From contig JADDOH010010944.1 in the NCBI GenBank assembly GCA_016648135.1, positions 1 through 64,000 on the forward strand: 64,000 nucleotides of DNA. The letters run 5' to 3'. The notes under the pieces are model-generated. The model was not told the origin of the DNA, ran no database searches, and saw nothing but the letters and a program-made list of their open reading frames with translations. Origin of the DNA: Agrypnia vestita (Eukaryota > Arthropoda > Insecta > Trichoptera > Phryganeidae). A program made the translations under genes and the position numbers. Below, one piece after another: positions 9,981 through 20,992 of the stretch; the first letter of the stretch is position 1; every line of letters begins with the position of its first letter.

Positions 9981-10756
9981 CTGGAAGACACATCAGTGTT
10001 AAAGATTATCTTGAGACGAAGACACATAACCATTGACATCACAAGGATTTAAAATATTTTTCAATGCAAAACATTGTACAGGTTGATGAGCTTTGGATCG
10101 AGACTGTCTTAAAACAAAAGCTTGTTTTACTTTCAACGAAAAATGAAAAAAGCCGAAACCAATCATCACAAATTGTTACAAACTAGGTATACTTTAAGAA
10201 ATGACGTACTTATGAATGTTAGAATTTCTTGCGATATATAAATCAAAACACATAATACACTTCTAAGGGGTAAATTTTAAAGGTATATAACTTAGAAATG
10301 AAATAAAACACATAAAAATCATGATAGTGGCCATTTTGTGTTGGTATAATGATTTAATGACGTTCGTATTTAAATATGATTACTATACCACGATATTTTA
10401 GGCGAACCACGAATCAGCTGTCGCTAAAAAGTGTAGCCAGTTCGTAAAAAAAATCTAAAAAACACATGACATAAACTTATCTTTCCAGTAAAGACAATAA
10501 ATACCATGGCGATTACCACGATTTTAATGTTCTCGATTTCAGCTTTAATTTCTATACCTCTAAAAAAATACCCCATATAAGATGTCTCCTTATTCTATAA
10601 TGCATGGCAAAAACTTATTTGTTTGTGAGATCAAAACTATTTTATTCTGATTAACAAAATATTCATAAAATGCCTTGCACTTATTTCAATCAGCGGTAAA
10701 AAAATATACTTTATTTATTTGAATAATTTAGGTAGACGTTTTAAGGGTAAATTTTA

Positions 10757-11170
10757 ATGGAGTTAATAAATACACTGCATGCCCCTGCTGCCAGTAAGAA
10801 AATAGAGTTCATGTTATTAAAGACTTTTACAAACAATCCACTTCCAGTGTTCAGGGAAGTTCGAATTTCCATGCAACATCCCGTTCACGTAACCGCATTG
10901 TTTTGTCCTGTTTCTGAACCATTTTCAGCAAACATGACGTCACACCCATCGCCAAGGTCTTTTCCTTTGTTGTTTCTTCCGATTTCCTTGCGCTCGTCAC
11001 GCGTGGGTGGCCGGCCAGAGCGCGCTGAACGCTCCGGCGGGTCTGTTGACAATTTTATGAGAAGTTGCGAAAAAAGTGAAACCTGAACGGAAGAGCGAAT
11101 CCCGGGTAGGTAGTTGTCGGAAAATAAATCATGCAACCAAACTCGGTGAAGGAGAACGAATCGCGAGCGG
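10757..11170. other. GC-richer, non-repetitive island in the GAS2-like intron with a CRE-like site
   Basis: The island is markedly GC-richer than the surrounding intron and unmatched elsewhere in the window. It contains the palindrome TGACGTCA (10935-10942), the CREB/ATF consensus. Frames here (109 and 83 codons on opposite strands) overlap and show no domain. An intronic enhancer or alternative first exon is possible, but this is inference. Confidence 0.35.
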
Positions 11171-11319
11171 ATAATAATGCCAATTGCTTTGGAAAATCAA
11201 ATAAATGTCATATTTTTTGATTTTCACAGCATTAAAATTGTGGTTGGGCATAATTATCTTAATCACGAACTAGCAATGAGATATAACTATTTATTTTGAT
11301 TTTAAAAGCAATATTCTTT

Positions 11320-11480
11320 GTACAGGGTTATTTGGAAAACACTAGGACTATATTCCTGTCTTGATTATGAGTCGAAAATATTCAAGCTATCATAATCTAA
11401 TATCAATAGTTATGGACTTATGCAATATCAAAGTTTCCATTTTTTTTTAAATATTTCTGACTTATTTTTTACAAAACGAA
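11320..11480 (+). repeat. Partial copy of TIR element family E
   Basis: TATGCAATATCAAAGTTTCC, a T-run and AAATATTTCTGACTTATTTTT match 22455-22520. The terminal GGGTGTCTCATA sequence is replaced by GGGTTATTTGG. Confidence 0.6.
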
Positions 11481-11520
11481 CTATCATTATAGTAACTTAT
11501 ATTAATTAACGTAATTGCTT

Positions 11521-13291
11521 TAGATTTTTTTCATATCTTTACATATATAATTCCTCTGTAGGTGTGTATGTCACTAAACCCCTCCTAAACCCGGATGGGC
11601 CGAATTTAATGATTTTTTTATGTGCGTTCGAGTGGGTCCCTGGACGGTTTAGATTCTATTTTTTTATTCTATTTATTTCTATTCACACTGGACCAGGTAG
11701 GTGGCGCTACAGTCGGGTTCTAGGATTTATATTTATATTTATAAACCAAAATTTGTATGTATAAATATTTATTTATACATCCAAACGAAAAATCAACGTT
11801 CGGGCGGGACAACGTCTGTCGGGTCTGCTAATAATCGTATAAAAATCATAAAAATAATATTTTTAAAAGACAGATATTTGACGCCCCAACCATAGTATTT
11901 TTGGGGTGTATAGTGTTGTGAATATAGTAGTGTAGTGTTGGTCCTGACGAAGAGACGGATACGTCTCGAAACCGGTAGACCGTAAATCTGGTAGTGGTTT
12001 TCACTAAGTTTACTAACATTCTGTTATTATGTCTAACCACAAAGTTAATGCTTTAAATATTAATAATATTAATAAAATTAAATATTTGTTTCAGTGCAGT
12101 GTCCATAAATCTGCTTTTTCATTGGTTACATGAAATACTTATAACTTCAAATATTTTTATTACATTACATTAAATTTATTACATCGCGATACATTATCGC
12201 GAAATCAAATATCCAATATATAAAACTTATTATGCTAGCAATCGTATCGGCTTCAACCTGCATTCCATAATTCTAAATTATACGTATTAATATATTTTTT
12301 AACTATGACTTTTTAACACTTGAGGACCAATTAATGAAACGAAACACATCACAAAAACAACCAGCCTCGAGTAAAAGACAGAGATTTCTTATTACCCTAC
12401 CGGGAAACGGATCCTGAATATTCGGTGTGAGAATCTAGTATAAATACCCACTGGGTACGAGGACCGCTGTAACATAATGTTCTTTCTAATATAAATATTT
12501 TAATTATTATTGTTGGATGTTACCACTCAACTAGCCTAGAGGCGTGTTCCTGGGGGTCAGCATATATTTTGCTTAGATCTTCGCAAATTGGTGATATATT
12601 ATTTTAATGTAAGTAAAGATTTTTTTTTAAATAGAAGAAAGAGTCTCTTATTAATTACAATTTTGTTACGAACAAGGATTTTTACGTTCATTTTAAACTA
12701 TATTAGAAACAATATAATTTATTTAATGATGCTTCACATATTCCTGATTCCTGATATAGATGCACAGTAAAAGTATAAAATAAAAGGAAATTTTGAAAAA
12801 AACAGAAATGCAAAAGTGTAATTATTATTAACAATAGTTCCCAGAGAAGAAAGACACTTGAAGAGGCCAAATACGGTTCAATTTGTACCACTAGGTTTAT
12901 ACCTGTTCTGAGGCAGCTTTGTTCATCTAAGTACCTCTTCCGGCTGGCATTGAAAAGCAACCGCCAAAAGTAAGAACATGGAATCATTCCTAATAAAAAA
13001 TTGACAATTTGATTAACATCACTGTAAAAATAGTATATTTTTATCATCATCATCAGTTCTACAATATAGGCTTTCATGGCTACATGCGACATCTCTTCTC
13101 AAGCTTATTATTAATATCATTACTACACATTTAAATAGGTGAACGAGAAATGGGATGCATCTCGAGAAATAATAATTCAAAAAAGGATGGCAAAAAGTGG
13201 GATTCTCAAAATGAGAGCTTTATCCTCTATGGCCCGAATTCAGAATCAATCCTTAGTGATTTAAAGATTAAGATACGCCTTAAAAGCGTAA
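11521..13291. other. No gene apart from the hammerhead-like locus at 11943; AT-rich
   Basis: A 129-codon minus frame at 12703-13092 has no recognisable domain and composition like its surroundings. Bases 12360-12560 are slightly GC-richer and unmatched. Nothing else is supported. Confidence 0.4.
11943..11980 (+). ncRNA. Hammerhead-like motif (best-preserved stem II)
   Basis: CCTGACGAAGAGACGGATAC then GTCTCGAAACCGGTAGAC: CTGACGA core, stem GAGACG/CGTCTC with a GATA loop, then GAAAC and a possible GTA cleavage triplet. One extra A lies between the core and the stem. Known Penelope-like elements carry such motifs. Activity is unknown. Confidence 0.6.
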
Positions 13292-13792
13292 TCAATATAT
13301 ATATATATAAAGAAACCCGTGTTTCCCTATCCGCCAAGTTTTCTTCACAACCAGATACTACCACCCCCTGGTGGTTATGTTGGTGGATAGCCCTTGGTGT
13401 CCCATTAAAAATGTGAGAGTTTGGTGGGTGTGGCTGTGCGTGGGTGAGAGTGGGTGACGAAAATGTGCTTTCTAGCACATTTTTTTTGTTATGGGAAGGC
13501 CGCAAATGCTTCAGATTGTTTCAAAATAGGCGCGCCGACTGTGTCGGTGAGTCTAGAAGGTTCCGGAAAAACATGCTCTTGAAAGTTCTGGAAGGAGAAA
13601 GTACTAGAATAGTCCCTAAAGTTCTATAAGGTTCTAAACTGAGTGACGGAATGTTTCGGTGTGTCTAGAAGGTTCCTGTACATTCAATATATTTCTTGAA
13701 AGTTCTGGAAGGAGAAGGTTCGCGAAAGTTCTATGACAATCCAAACAGTATTCTAAAAATCTAGGCGTGCGAAGCCGCGCGGGCACAGCTAG
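13292..13792 (+). mobile_element. Complete non-autonomous Helitron, family A (501 bases)
   Basis: The 5' end is TCAATATATATATATATAAA, directly after an A. The 3' end is GCGTGCGAAGCCGCGCGGGC then ACAGCTAG, with CTAG at 13789-13792 followed by T, as expected for insertion between A and T. A GC-rich hairpin (GCGTG/CGCGC) sits just before the terminus. The interior has alternating TCTAGAAGGTTCC and AAAGTTCTGGAAGGAGAA modules, also seen inverted in the 41574 copy. No Rep/helicase coding capacity, so it relies on an autonomous partner. Frames at 13227-13629 are spurious. Confidence 0.88.
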
Positions 13793-14231
13793 TTTTCGGT
13801 AAAAAATAACCTTAACCTTTAAACCTTCTAAGTATTTACTCTGAATTTGGAACTAAGCGTGACCTAAGGCTGCAACTAAAAATTCGTATTGTTCGATGTT
13901 ATATTTTCGCTATTCCCTAATATGAGGTGAAGGCATGGACACTAAACCAAGAATTAATCCTTAAGGTCATGGTTCTATAGACGCACACTGAAAGGTGTTT
14001 TGGGTGAATAGTGTCGGTAAAAACGCGATTCCTGAAAAATCACTTTTTTCAAAACAATGCCCGCGGTAACTCAACTAATCAACCAAGTTTATATTTTTAG
14101 TACCGGAACTATTACGATCCAAAAATATTTTGTATTATTTTTTGCCTTCTAAATAGCAAGAAATCATTTAAATTAAAATTTTATGTTTAACAAGCCGCCA
14201 TTTTGTTTATTGTAATTTGCCATTTTGTTAA
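13793..14231. other. No gene; nothing recognised
   Basis: AT-rich sequence with no shared repeat identified. Confidence 0.4.
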
Positions 14232-14310
14232 CTAGCTGTAGCCCGTCAAAAATGACGGTACTTTTACATGTCGGTTCTTAAGGAATAAGTGTTTATTTGT
14301 TAATAAAATA
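14232..14310 (-). mobile_element. Helitron family B 3' end
   Basis: The minus strand ends AAGTACCGTCATTTTTGACG then GGCTACAGCTAG, with CTAG at 14232-14235. CCGTCA/TGACGG forms the terminal hairpin about ten bases before CTAG. This is one of the two best-preserved termini of the family, with 35342-35420. Confidence 0.85.
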
Positions 14311-14924
14311 ATAAATTATCCTGGTAGGTATAGGCTACAGCGACAACTTTTCTGATATTATTTTTTTCAGATGATTGCAACTGCCGCTATCTATGGAGCA
14401 TTTATTTACGGAAAATTTTATAATTTGTAGTTTATAAACAATAAAAGTACTGTGGAAGCTAGAAAATATTCAACCGTGTTTGTTTAATTTGAAAAACTTC
14501 CTGAAGCCCACCTACTTAAATCCTTTATATTAACACACCGCCGGTCTTGATTTCTAGTGGAAAAATTTTGGATGTGAAAATTAACACAGTTCCCTTCATC
14601 CAATCGAGCTGATAATAGTGCATTCTTACATGCATTTGGGATCACAAGTATACACATGCACACAAAAAATGCAAATTTATTCAGAAAGGGCAAGTACCTA
14701 CCTACTATTTTATTTCCTTTTTTATTTATTTTCCTAAATTATATTTATTTATTTTTTTTATTTTCCTAATTTACTTAAATCATGGACAGTTTAGAATTTA
14801 TTATTATTTTAAATATATATATATTTTATTTAAAATAGAGATGCGAACAAGGAATACGTGTCACATCAATATTCATACTATTTTCAAATTAAGCTAAACG
14901 CTTGTGTTATGGAAATAGGATTAA

Positions 14925-15001
14925 CTTGCTGGTCTGGAGTGAGGTTCGAACCCGCGACCTTTAGATCACGAGGCGAGAGTAATAACCACAAGACCAACAA
15001 G
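14925..15001 (-). repeat. tRNA-like sequence (probable tRNA-derived SINE head or tRNA pseudogene)
   Basis: The 77 bases begin CTTGTTGGTC and end GACCAGCAAG, giving a fully paired 10-base acceptor-like stem (one G-T pair). An A-box-like GGTCTTGTGGTT and an exact B-box-type GGTTCGAACCT are present. The stem is longer than the 7 bases of a functional tRNA and the anticodon arm is not clear, so a working tRNA gene is unlikely. A related copy lies at 49281-49355. Confidence 0.65.
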
Positions 15002-15101
15002 CTGCTCAAAGTACTATCACATTTTTATAATTTATTATTATTATTATTAAAAATTGTTATAAAACAAAAGCTGGTTGTTATTCTGTAAAATAATTTATCA
15101 A

Positions 15102-15369
15102 ACATAATAATTTCGTTGTCTTTGTGTCTGTCTGTCTGTCTGTCCGTCCGTAATTTCGTGTAAAGTACGTAATTTCGTTCGATTTCTCGGCTAAAAACAC
15201 AAATTATGGCCGGAGATTAGGGCCAGCAAACCCGAACCGGCCGCCCAAAGCATGTCGCTACCGCCGCCTCTCCGTGGACGGTAAAAAAGATTTTATAGAT
15301 ATATACACTAGGGCTTACATAGCAAAGACGCGAATTAATGTTTCGTCATTTTCGACGGGTTACAGCCAG
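15102..15369 (+). mobile_element. Non-autonomous Helitron, family B
   Basis: TTCGTTGTCTTTGTGTCTGT(CTGT)n, the CGTAATTTCGTTCGATTTC block, GGCCAGCAAACC, ACTAGGGCTTACATAGCAAA and the 3' terminus CGTCATTTTCGACGGGTTAC then AGCCAG. The terminal hairpin is CGTC/GACG. It is the most complete family B copy in the window and aligns along its length with the inverted copy at 45098-45305. Confidence 0.82.
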
Positions 15370-15487
15370 TTTAATAATAATTGTTATTTTTTAAGGATTT
15401 ATATAAATTCTATGTTTTTATATTTTTTTACCGTTTTAATGAGAATATTCCCTTTAGTTGAGAGGACTCTATCGAACCATAATCTGG

Positions 15488-15666
15488 TAGACCTCTTTCC
15501 ATTTAGGAAAGACAATCGAATTAGTATGTGTACGTGCGTACGAGGCACATTGTTTCTTTGTGTTGGTGTTTATACTCGTATACTCCAACACAACTAATCA
15601 ATGTGTCTCGTACGCACGGCTTACACATACTAATTCGATTTTCCTTCTTAAATGGAAAGGGGTCTA
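15488..15666. mobile_element. Foldback MITE, family H (copy 1)
   Basis: AGACCTCTTTCCATTTA...GAAAGACAATCGAATTAGTATGT (left) is mirrored by ACATACTAATTCGATTTTCC...TAAATGGAAAGGGGTCT (right), with CGTACGAGGCACATTG and CAATGTGTCTCGTACG further in. Arms are about 70 bases around a short centre. The open frames across it are by-products of the palindrome. Copy 2 is at 59360-59530. Confidence 0.85.
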
Positions 15667-15677
15667 ATATATATTTA

Positions 15678-16220
15678 AAAGGGTGACCCTGCATTGTGTC
15701 GGAGAAGAACAATAGCAGCGTATCCTATTAATTCCAGTTCCTGCACTAATGCGTCATTATAATTTGGTTCTGAATCAGAACAACGCAACCGAACTGATCT
15801 TGTACTACGATCATATCTTTTGCTTCTATCTTTTCAATCAAGCCGGCGTTTAATACTGTATCAAGAGCTCGGAGCCTTTCGCAATTATTTGTCATTCTCT
15901 TCTGCGGCAAATTGCAATTAAACTGTACGGCTGTATCTTGCGTGGCTATTGTCTCGTGAGTTATTACACGTGTTTCGGCCTATGACAGACTATTCAATCT
16001 GGCGTCCGTTGCGCAACCCGCTGCGGTGTAGTTCCGCCAGAGCAATTACGCACAACTCTTCAGGTTGCTCATTGTCTGCGGATGCGGGTACTTAAGTGTT
16101 CCTAGTAAAAATCGTATTAACCAACAACTCAATTCCGGTTCCTGTTCAAAGGCTGCAATTATCTTGGTATTTATTTGATCGGAGGATGCAACCGGTGGCC
16201 TGCTCAGGGTTATTCAATTC
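15678..16220 (-). pseudogene. Unidentified decayed coding-like stretch
   Basis: On the minus strand one frame is open from 15979 to a TAG at 15746 (77 codons) and reads like protein: THETIATQDTAVQFNCNLPQ, then NNCERLRALDTVLNAGLIEK. A second frame, open 15833-15678, encodes a basic RSKRYDRSTRSVRLR stretch and NDALVQELELIGYAAIVLL. Upstream, near 16080-16220, the frames LNNPEQATGCILRSNK and AFEQEPELSCW appear, separated by stops. The QELE-type segment occurs in slightly different forms, suggesting an internally repeated protein. I do not recognise the family. A decayed mobile-element ORF is the likeliest explanation because Penelope-type sequence abuts it at 16245. Confidence 0.4.
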
Positions 16221-16244
16221 CTGTAAGAATTGTGTATCTAACGA

Positions 16245-16385
16245 ATTTCATCAATTAGTCTTCTGGTTTGTGTCTTCTGGGGTTATGCCGTGTTAATACG
16301 ACCTTTCTGGCCGACGTTTTGGATCCCATTGCAGGGTCCATCACTCAACTAGACGATTCTGAGTAGCCGTGAAAATCTAAGAACA
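16245..16385 (-). mobile_element. Penelope-type terminal block with hammerhead-like motif
   Basis: The minus strand carries TTAGATTTTCACGGCTACTC, then GAGTGATGGACCCTGCAATG, GGATCCAAAACGTCGGCCAG and AAAGGTCGTATTAACACGGC. GGACCC/GGGATCC is a stem between a GTGATGGA core remnant and AAAACGTCGG (core GAAACGTC decayed). The same blocks occur at 30620-30690 and 30881-30922. Motif span is 16309-16346. Confidence 0.55.
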
Positions 16386-18384
16386 TTCTTTCATCAATTA
16401 AATTGTATTTATTGATTTACGACAGTCTTTATTTTGTTCCTAAATATTATTTACATTTTTATTTAAATATGTTTGATGGATTCACAAAGTTCTTTAAGCA
16501 TACTTCCATTTCTAAATTGAATATCCATTAAAAATAGTCCTCTATTTTAATTAATTGGTAATAAATTATCTCTTATCTCACTTCCAGCTAATTATCCACT
16601 AGTCATCATGGTCAGATCTTCAATTCTACTAGATATCAATCATCTTTCCACTATAATCAGTTATTGTTCTAAATGCTAATTTCATAATGAATAACCACAA
16701 AGTTATAACAAAATACTACTGTATAGTTATTGTTCTTTTATATTAAACAAAGCGATAAGCGAAATAAGTATCTTGAGGCTTAATAAAATAGGAAGACTTC
16801 GATAGTTATATTGTATGCGGCCATGGGGAGAAGCTTACCAATCAGAAATTACCAATCAGAAATTACCAAAATAATGGCTAAAAATAAGAACAACAATCAG
16901 GGTGCTTGAACTTTGAAAGGCCAAAACCACAATGATGCGACAATGTCTTCAGTGAAATAAATGGCTGCTCTTGATGGAGATCAACGAACGAAAACTATTG
17001 ATGAAGCCAAGACCTATCGAAAATCCGTAGCACTACATTTAGAAGCACCTTCTATATTTGGTCTGATAATGATGTTGATAGAGACAAGAGATGTCATCTT
17101 GCTCGTCGTTCATTTATTTTTTAATATTAAAACAGGCTCTTAACTATTAACATCACTGTAGTGAAACACCACAAAAACACCCTGGCAATAAAATAACATA
17201 ATTGAGAGGGTTAGAAGCAAAAGTGCTACCAACCTACAGACATAATTCAGAAAAATGATTTTGTAACCGATTTTAAAGTCAGAGCAAAAATGACAGGTGA
17301 AGGATTAAACTTAATTATTAAGTGTTAAGCTCTTGAGTAGTAAAATTATAATTCAACTCACCTAGAGGTAACAAAATTCATATTTTCATCCAATTTAATG
17401 ACAATAAGCTTTTAATAAAGTGCTCCGAAAACCCACAAACATTTTTTCAAAATCAGTTATCGACTGTAAAGTTAACACGCTTTGCCAGATAATCATATTC
17501 AAATATGCCCTCCTTCATTCTCATAATATGCTAAGCGGCGATTTGCTTCTAATCCCCTCAAATGTATTGTGACTATGCTCGAAATCCATAGCATGAGAAG
17601 TAACTGTCATATCCACTGGATTAAGAGGTGATCCTTATATGCCCAAGAATATCACCATCTTTTCGGTGAATTTGGAATTTCTACATGCCGACATTAACCT
17701 TTTGAATAATCAATTGTTGTCAATAATGACATCTTTAAAAACAACTCTTACATCAACTAATTTAAATACTAAAGATAAAATTGAAAAATTAATCAATAAA
17801 TAAAATCCACTTTTTCATAACCATCTTAAAATCGGGAGTGAGCATTCCATTTCGTATGGAATCAGGTAATTTATTTTTTGCTTGAGAACAACATATTACA
17901 ATGTCCTTAATCCATATTATTGGCGATTTCAGGAATTGTTAAACTTAAATCAGCTGTCTTTGAAATTTCTTCTAAATGAAACTACTATATTTCGTTATTA
18001 TAATTTTCTTTGATTAACAGCAACACCGGAACTTCCATGCACCGGAAGAACATTTACGGAAGACAAAAACAATTTTAGATTACTAGCAGGCAATCGGATA
18101 TCGCGATGCAGTCGCTGAGAATGAAATTAAAAACGTCAAAAGTCAAAAGTGTTTGGCATATAGCGCGCAAGCGCAATGTCATCTGGAATGGCAAACATGA
18201 AAAAATAAGTGACGAGATAAACAGATTATTTTAATATACATATAAACGAATAGATTTAATATTAAATACGTAATTTTTTTAATGGCCCGAATAATGAATA
18301 ATGTGTATAATATGTCTAGACATTATTTACATGTATTTTAGAACTGTCTGTATATTTCGCTACTTCGTACGATTGTTGATCATT
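16386..18384. other. No confirmed gene; degenerate repeat sequence
   Basis: Bases 16555-16640 resemble 3000-3080 and 16787-16800 resembles 2140-2160, so part of this stretch is a dispersed repeat. A 60-codon frame at 16961 contains DQRTKTIDEAKTY, faintly like LINE C-termini, but too weak to call. Bases 17340-17410 match repeat F. The rest is AT-rich. Confidence 0.4.
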
Positions 18385-18766
18385 TTATTTATGTTTCTTG
18401 ATAATGGCAGGGTGTGCACTATTTGATGCGTTTTTTAGCAATTTTTTAGCACAATAATAATACAGATGCCTCGAATGAAAAGCTTGCTGCCATAATTTTT
18501 TTGTAGCTATAGCACTGAAGATTTTAGATTTGCTTTGTATTTTAGTTGCACGACTCACCCCATGATCGGAATAAAGACTCGACCAAAGAAAAATAGTCAT
18601 TAAATATAGGATACCTAGGCAATGAGTTGGGACAGTGCAAGGAAGGAGAAGATGAAGACGTAATACAGGCTTAGTAAAATCCACCTAATAATGATTTTAG
18701 ATTATCGTTAGACTTATTTACTCGCGTGTTCCGTTTATGTATTTACGAATTTGAATCGAAACTCAC
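18385..18766. other. Intron start next to the CH exon; nothing recognised
   Basis: This is the donor-proximal end of the 8.8 kb intron. A 99-codon minus frame (18385-18684) has no family motif and its composition matches intron. Confidence 0.45.
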
Positions 18767-19052
18767 CAAACTTGGATCCCTTCCTGGCGACCTCGAGCAG
18801 GCAGAGGATGACGTGCTTCTCGTTCTTCCTCATGATGAGGTCGTCCGTCTCGAAGAGCAGGCACTCGAAGATGCCCAGGGCCCGGCGGCACCAGGAGATG
18901 AAGTTGGACACGTTGTCCCTGGCGAAGAAGGTGGACGGCCTCGCCGCGGGCAGGTAGGGCACCGGCGGAGGTGCTGGTCCGCGGGCCGCTAACCCTCGCG
19001 CAGCGCGACGACTGCCGTGCTCCAGGGCGGAGGCGCGCACGTTGTTGGCGTG
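18767..19052 (-). CDS. pigs: GAS2-like (pigs) coding exon: C-terminal half of the calponin-homology domain
   Basis: This exon encodes 95 full codons plus the first base of a glycine codon. Seen: it starts after a pyrimidine-rich acceptor (T-run then CTCAG at 19053-19057 on the minus strand) and ends at a GTGAGT donor (18766 downward). Residues 1-6 (HANNVR) follow the pattern after the LCQ of GAS2-like CH domains. Residues 7-40 are an Ala/Arg/Pro-rich loop. Residues 42-69 carry [16 protein letters not shown] and LLFETD, and residues 74-95 carry [17 protein letters not shown] and GSKF. Known: this motif series is characteristic of the GAS2/GAS2L CH domain in cytoskeletal linkers of actin and microtubules. 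The exon is strongly GC-richer than its surroundings and continues in frame into 9769-9980. The symbol is that of the Drosophila homologue, so one-to-one orthology is inferred. The preceding exon, with the first half of the CH domain, was not located. Confidence 0.93.
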
Positions 19053-20329
19053 CTGAGAAAAAAAAAACAAGTCATATTATAAATGCAAGAAAAATGGACC
19101 CAACATGTCTAATATTACTAAAATCACATCAATAATCCACTTCAGCCACGTAGCCGCAGTTTAGTCTTTCGGAAATAGACATATCGCGCTCCGTTTCCGA
19201 ATTCACTCGATTACAACACGCGGAGCTCTGCAAGCCAAGAACCAGGACGGGCTCCGTAAATGCAATTTTGACTGTGTAAGTAGCTAGTGGTTGTGTCGCT
19301 TGCCCAACGTAAATTGGCGTGCGGCGACTTTGGAACTAAATCCCGCCCCGCCCGTACCCGGCGGTAGCCCCTCGCCCTGTCATTCAGTTCATTCTCGTAT
19401 TTAAGCGTGAGCTGTGACATCTTGATTTCCAATATACACTGAATTATTATGTCCAAAACAGTCCGGAATGGTGCAAGAACAATTGCCAATGAAGTATTAA
19501 AGTTTTGCGAAGCTGAAAAAGCAAGTAATGGACCGATATTACCTTTGACAGGTTGACAGATAGAGCGGCCGCCATTACTGGTTTGTTTCTTTAGTGTTGC
19601 CTGACCAAATTTCTATTAAAGGCTCCGACACCGATCACCGGACATCCTGTACCTTCTGTTACGCGACAGAGACGCCCTCCCTCGCACGCCAATTTATACT
19701 GGTACGTCTATAGTAGAGATATTTCGAATGTCTAGACCGTGCGCTTTATCGGCGAAGATTGAAGAGGAAAATCTTTATTTCTTTACTCCGACCCACGTTC
19801 GCTGGTGGCAATTCCATCCAACGTCGTACAAAACACATTTACTTTATACCCCTAACTCTCTTTATTACATGCTTTTGTAAAACTCTCATTGTCTGTATGT
19901 TTGTTTGTTTGTTGTGGTGGAATCTTATAATTGATTTTTCACCAACTTCCCGACTAGCTAGAACCCTAAAATTTTCAGCGTTTACGTAAAATGGAAGACC
20001 ATACATTCTTTTATTCAACTTTCACATTAGGCGTCGGAACAAAGTGACCCTTCGGTGTTCCCATCATCATGGAGCTAGTTTTGTCACTATAACATTGTAT
20101 ATCGGAAATATGTTTAATATGTTGGAAGAAATTGTTAAATGGCAATAGATAATTAATATATGTATACAAAAATTGAATAAATAATTAAATGCGTCAAAAT
20201 GTAGGTGTACACAATTTTAACGCACTGAATTAAATTTGTAATTACCATACTTGTTTTGTCAGTCGGTGGTTTGGACTGAGCTACGATGTTTATATCAATA
20301 GTATTACTACATAAGCTGTAACCCTCGTA
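19053..20329. other. Intron upstream of the CH exon, with GC-richer island 19150-19420
   Basis: The acceptor tract lies at 19053-19069. Bases about 19150-19420 are GC-richer with several CG dinucleotides. The 92-codon minus frame 19211-19489 shows no match to the N-terminal CH half expected for GAS2-like proteins, so it is not taken as an exon. The rest is AT-rich. Confidence 0.45.
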
Positions 20330-20443
20330 AAAAAAGAAATAAAGAGGAAAAAAATATATAAAAAAGTTACGGACGTTACAGAAAGTTACGTGGAGGACAG
20401 ACAGGCAGATGGACAAGACAGCCAACAAAATTATTATTATTGG
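20330..20443 (-). mobile_element. Helitron family B internal fragment
   Basis: The minus strand reads TTGGCTGTCTTGTCCATCTG, CCTGTCTGTCC, then ACGTAACTTTCTGTAACGTC CGTAAC in the order of the family's 5' half. No terminus is preserved. Confidence 0.55.
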
Positions 20444-20992
20444 TATTTCGATCGATGCGGAAGTGAGCACGCAGTTTTTTTGGTCATTTGAGCAACAAAG
20501 TGTGAAAAGTAATTACTGTGTAAGGTTAAAGACGTAAAAAATAATCGGCATTAGCCGGCGAGACCGATGGCGGGTGACAGCGCTAAGCACCGATAAATCA
20601 AGCGAGACAAATTACCTCGGAATGGCTCCGAGAGCATGCTTTATGGCGCTGTTTGAAGTTCAAACTAAAATAACCTTGCAAATATTTTTTATACGTTTTG
20701 ATTAATACGGCCGTACACTGAGAATAACAAGATTGTTATTTGGTGATTGTTACCCCAACACTCAAAAATAGAGAATCGTCAAGACATCTGTCAAACGTCA
20801 GAATTTCAATGATCTATGAGAATGTCGAAATTTCGACCACCAGGTGGCGGTAGTAAAAATACAACACACATATGGAATAAGGTGTGAAAATTAAACGTAT
20901 ATACAAAACATGAAACAGATCTATTCCACAATAGTTCAGGTAGATTCCTGCCTAGATTGAGTCGAACATGTTGAAGCGACCATGACTTCTCC

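Larger units (their letters stand above)
9981..18766 (-). other. GAS2-like intron, phase 1, 8786 bases
   Basis: This is the interval between the two recognised exons, with GT donor at 18765-18766 and AG acceptor at 9981-9982 on the minus strand. It holds Helitron A (13292), Helitron B ends (14232, 15102), a foldback MITE (15488), a hammerhead-like locus (11943), a Penelope-type block (16245), a tRNA-like sequence (14925), and a coding-like remnant (15678-16220). No further exon matching the GAS2 family was found inside it, but a small alternative exon cannot be excluded by eye. Confidence 0.85.

Noticed and set aside
9794..10036. Plus-strand 80-codon frame rich in Ser and Pro
   Set aside because: Antisense shadow of the GAS2-like linker exon; the poly-Ser is the complement of the GAA/GAG run.
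12703..13092. 129-codon minus-strand frame
   Set aside because: Hydrophobic, low-information translation with no domain and intron-like composition; likely chance.
16961..17143. Frame containing DQRTKTIDEAKTY as a LINE C-terminus
   Set aside because: Similarity limited to a few residues; the expected RW.D and WR motifs are missing.
18726..18992. Plus-strand 88-codon frame with [10 protein letters not shown]
   Set aside because: Antisense shadow of the CH exon; splice sites and family motifs are on the minus strand.
19211..19489. GC-richer minus frame upstream of the CH exon as the missing N-terminal CH exon
   Set aside because: Residues do not match the LCQ-ending first half of a GAS2-like CH domain and no donor in phase 0 fits.
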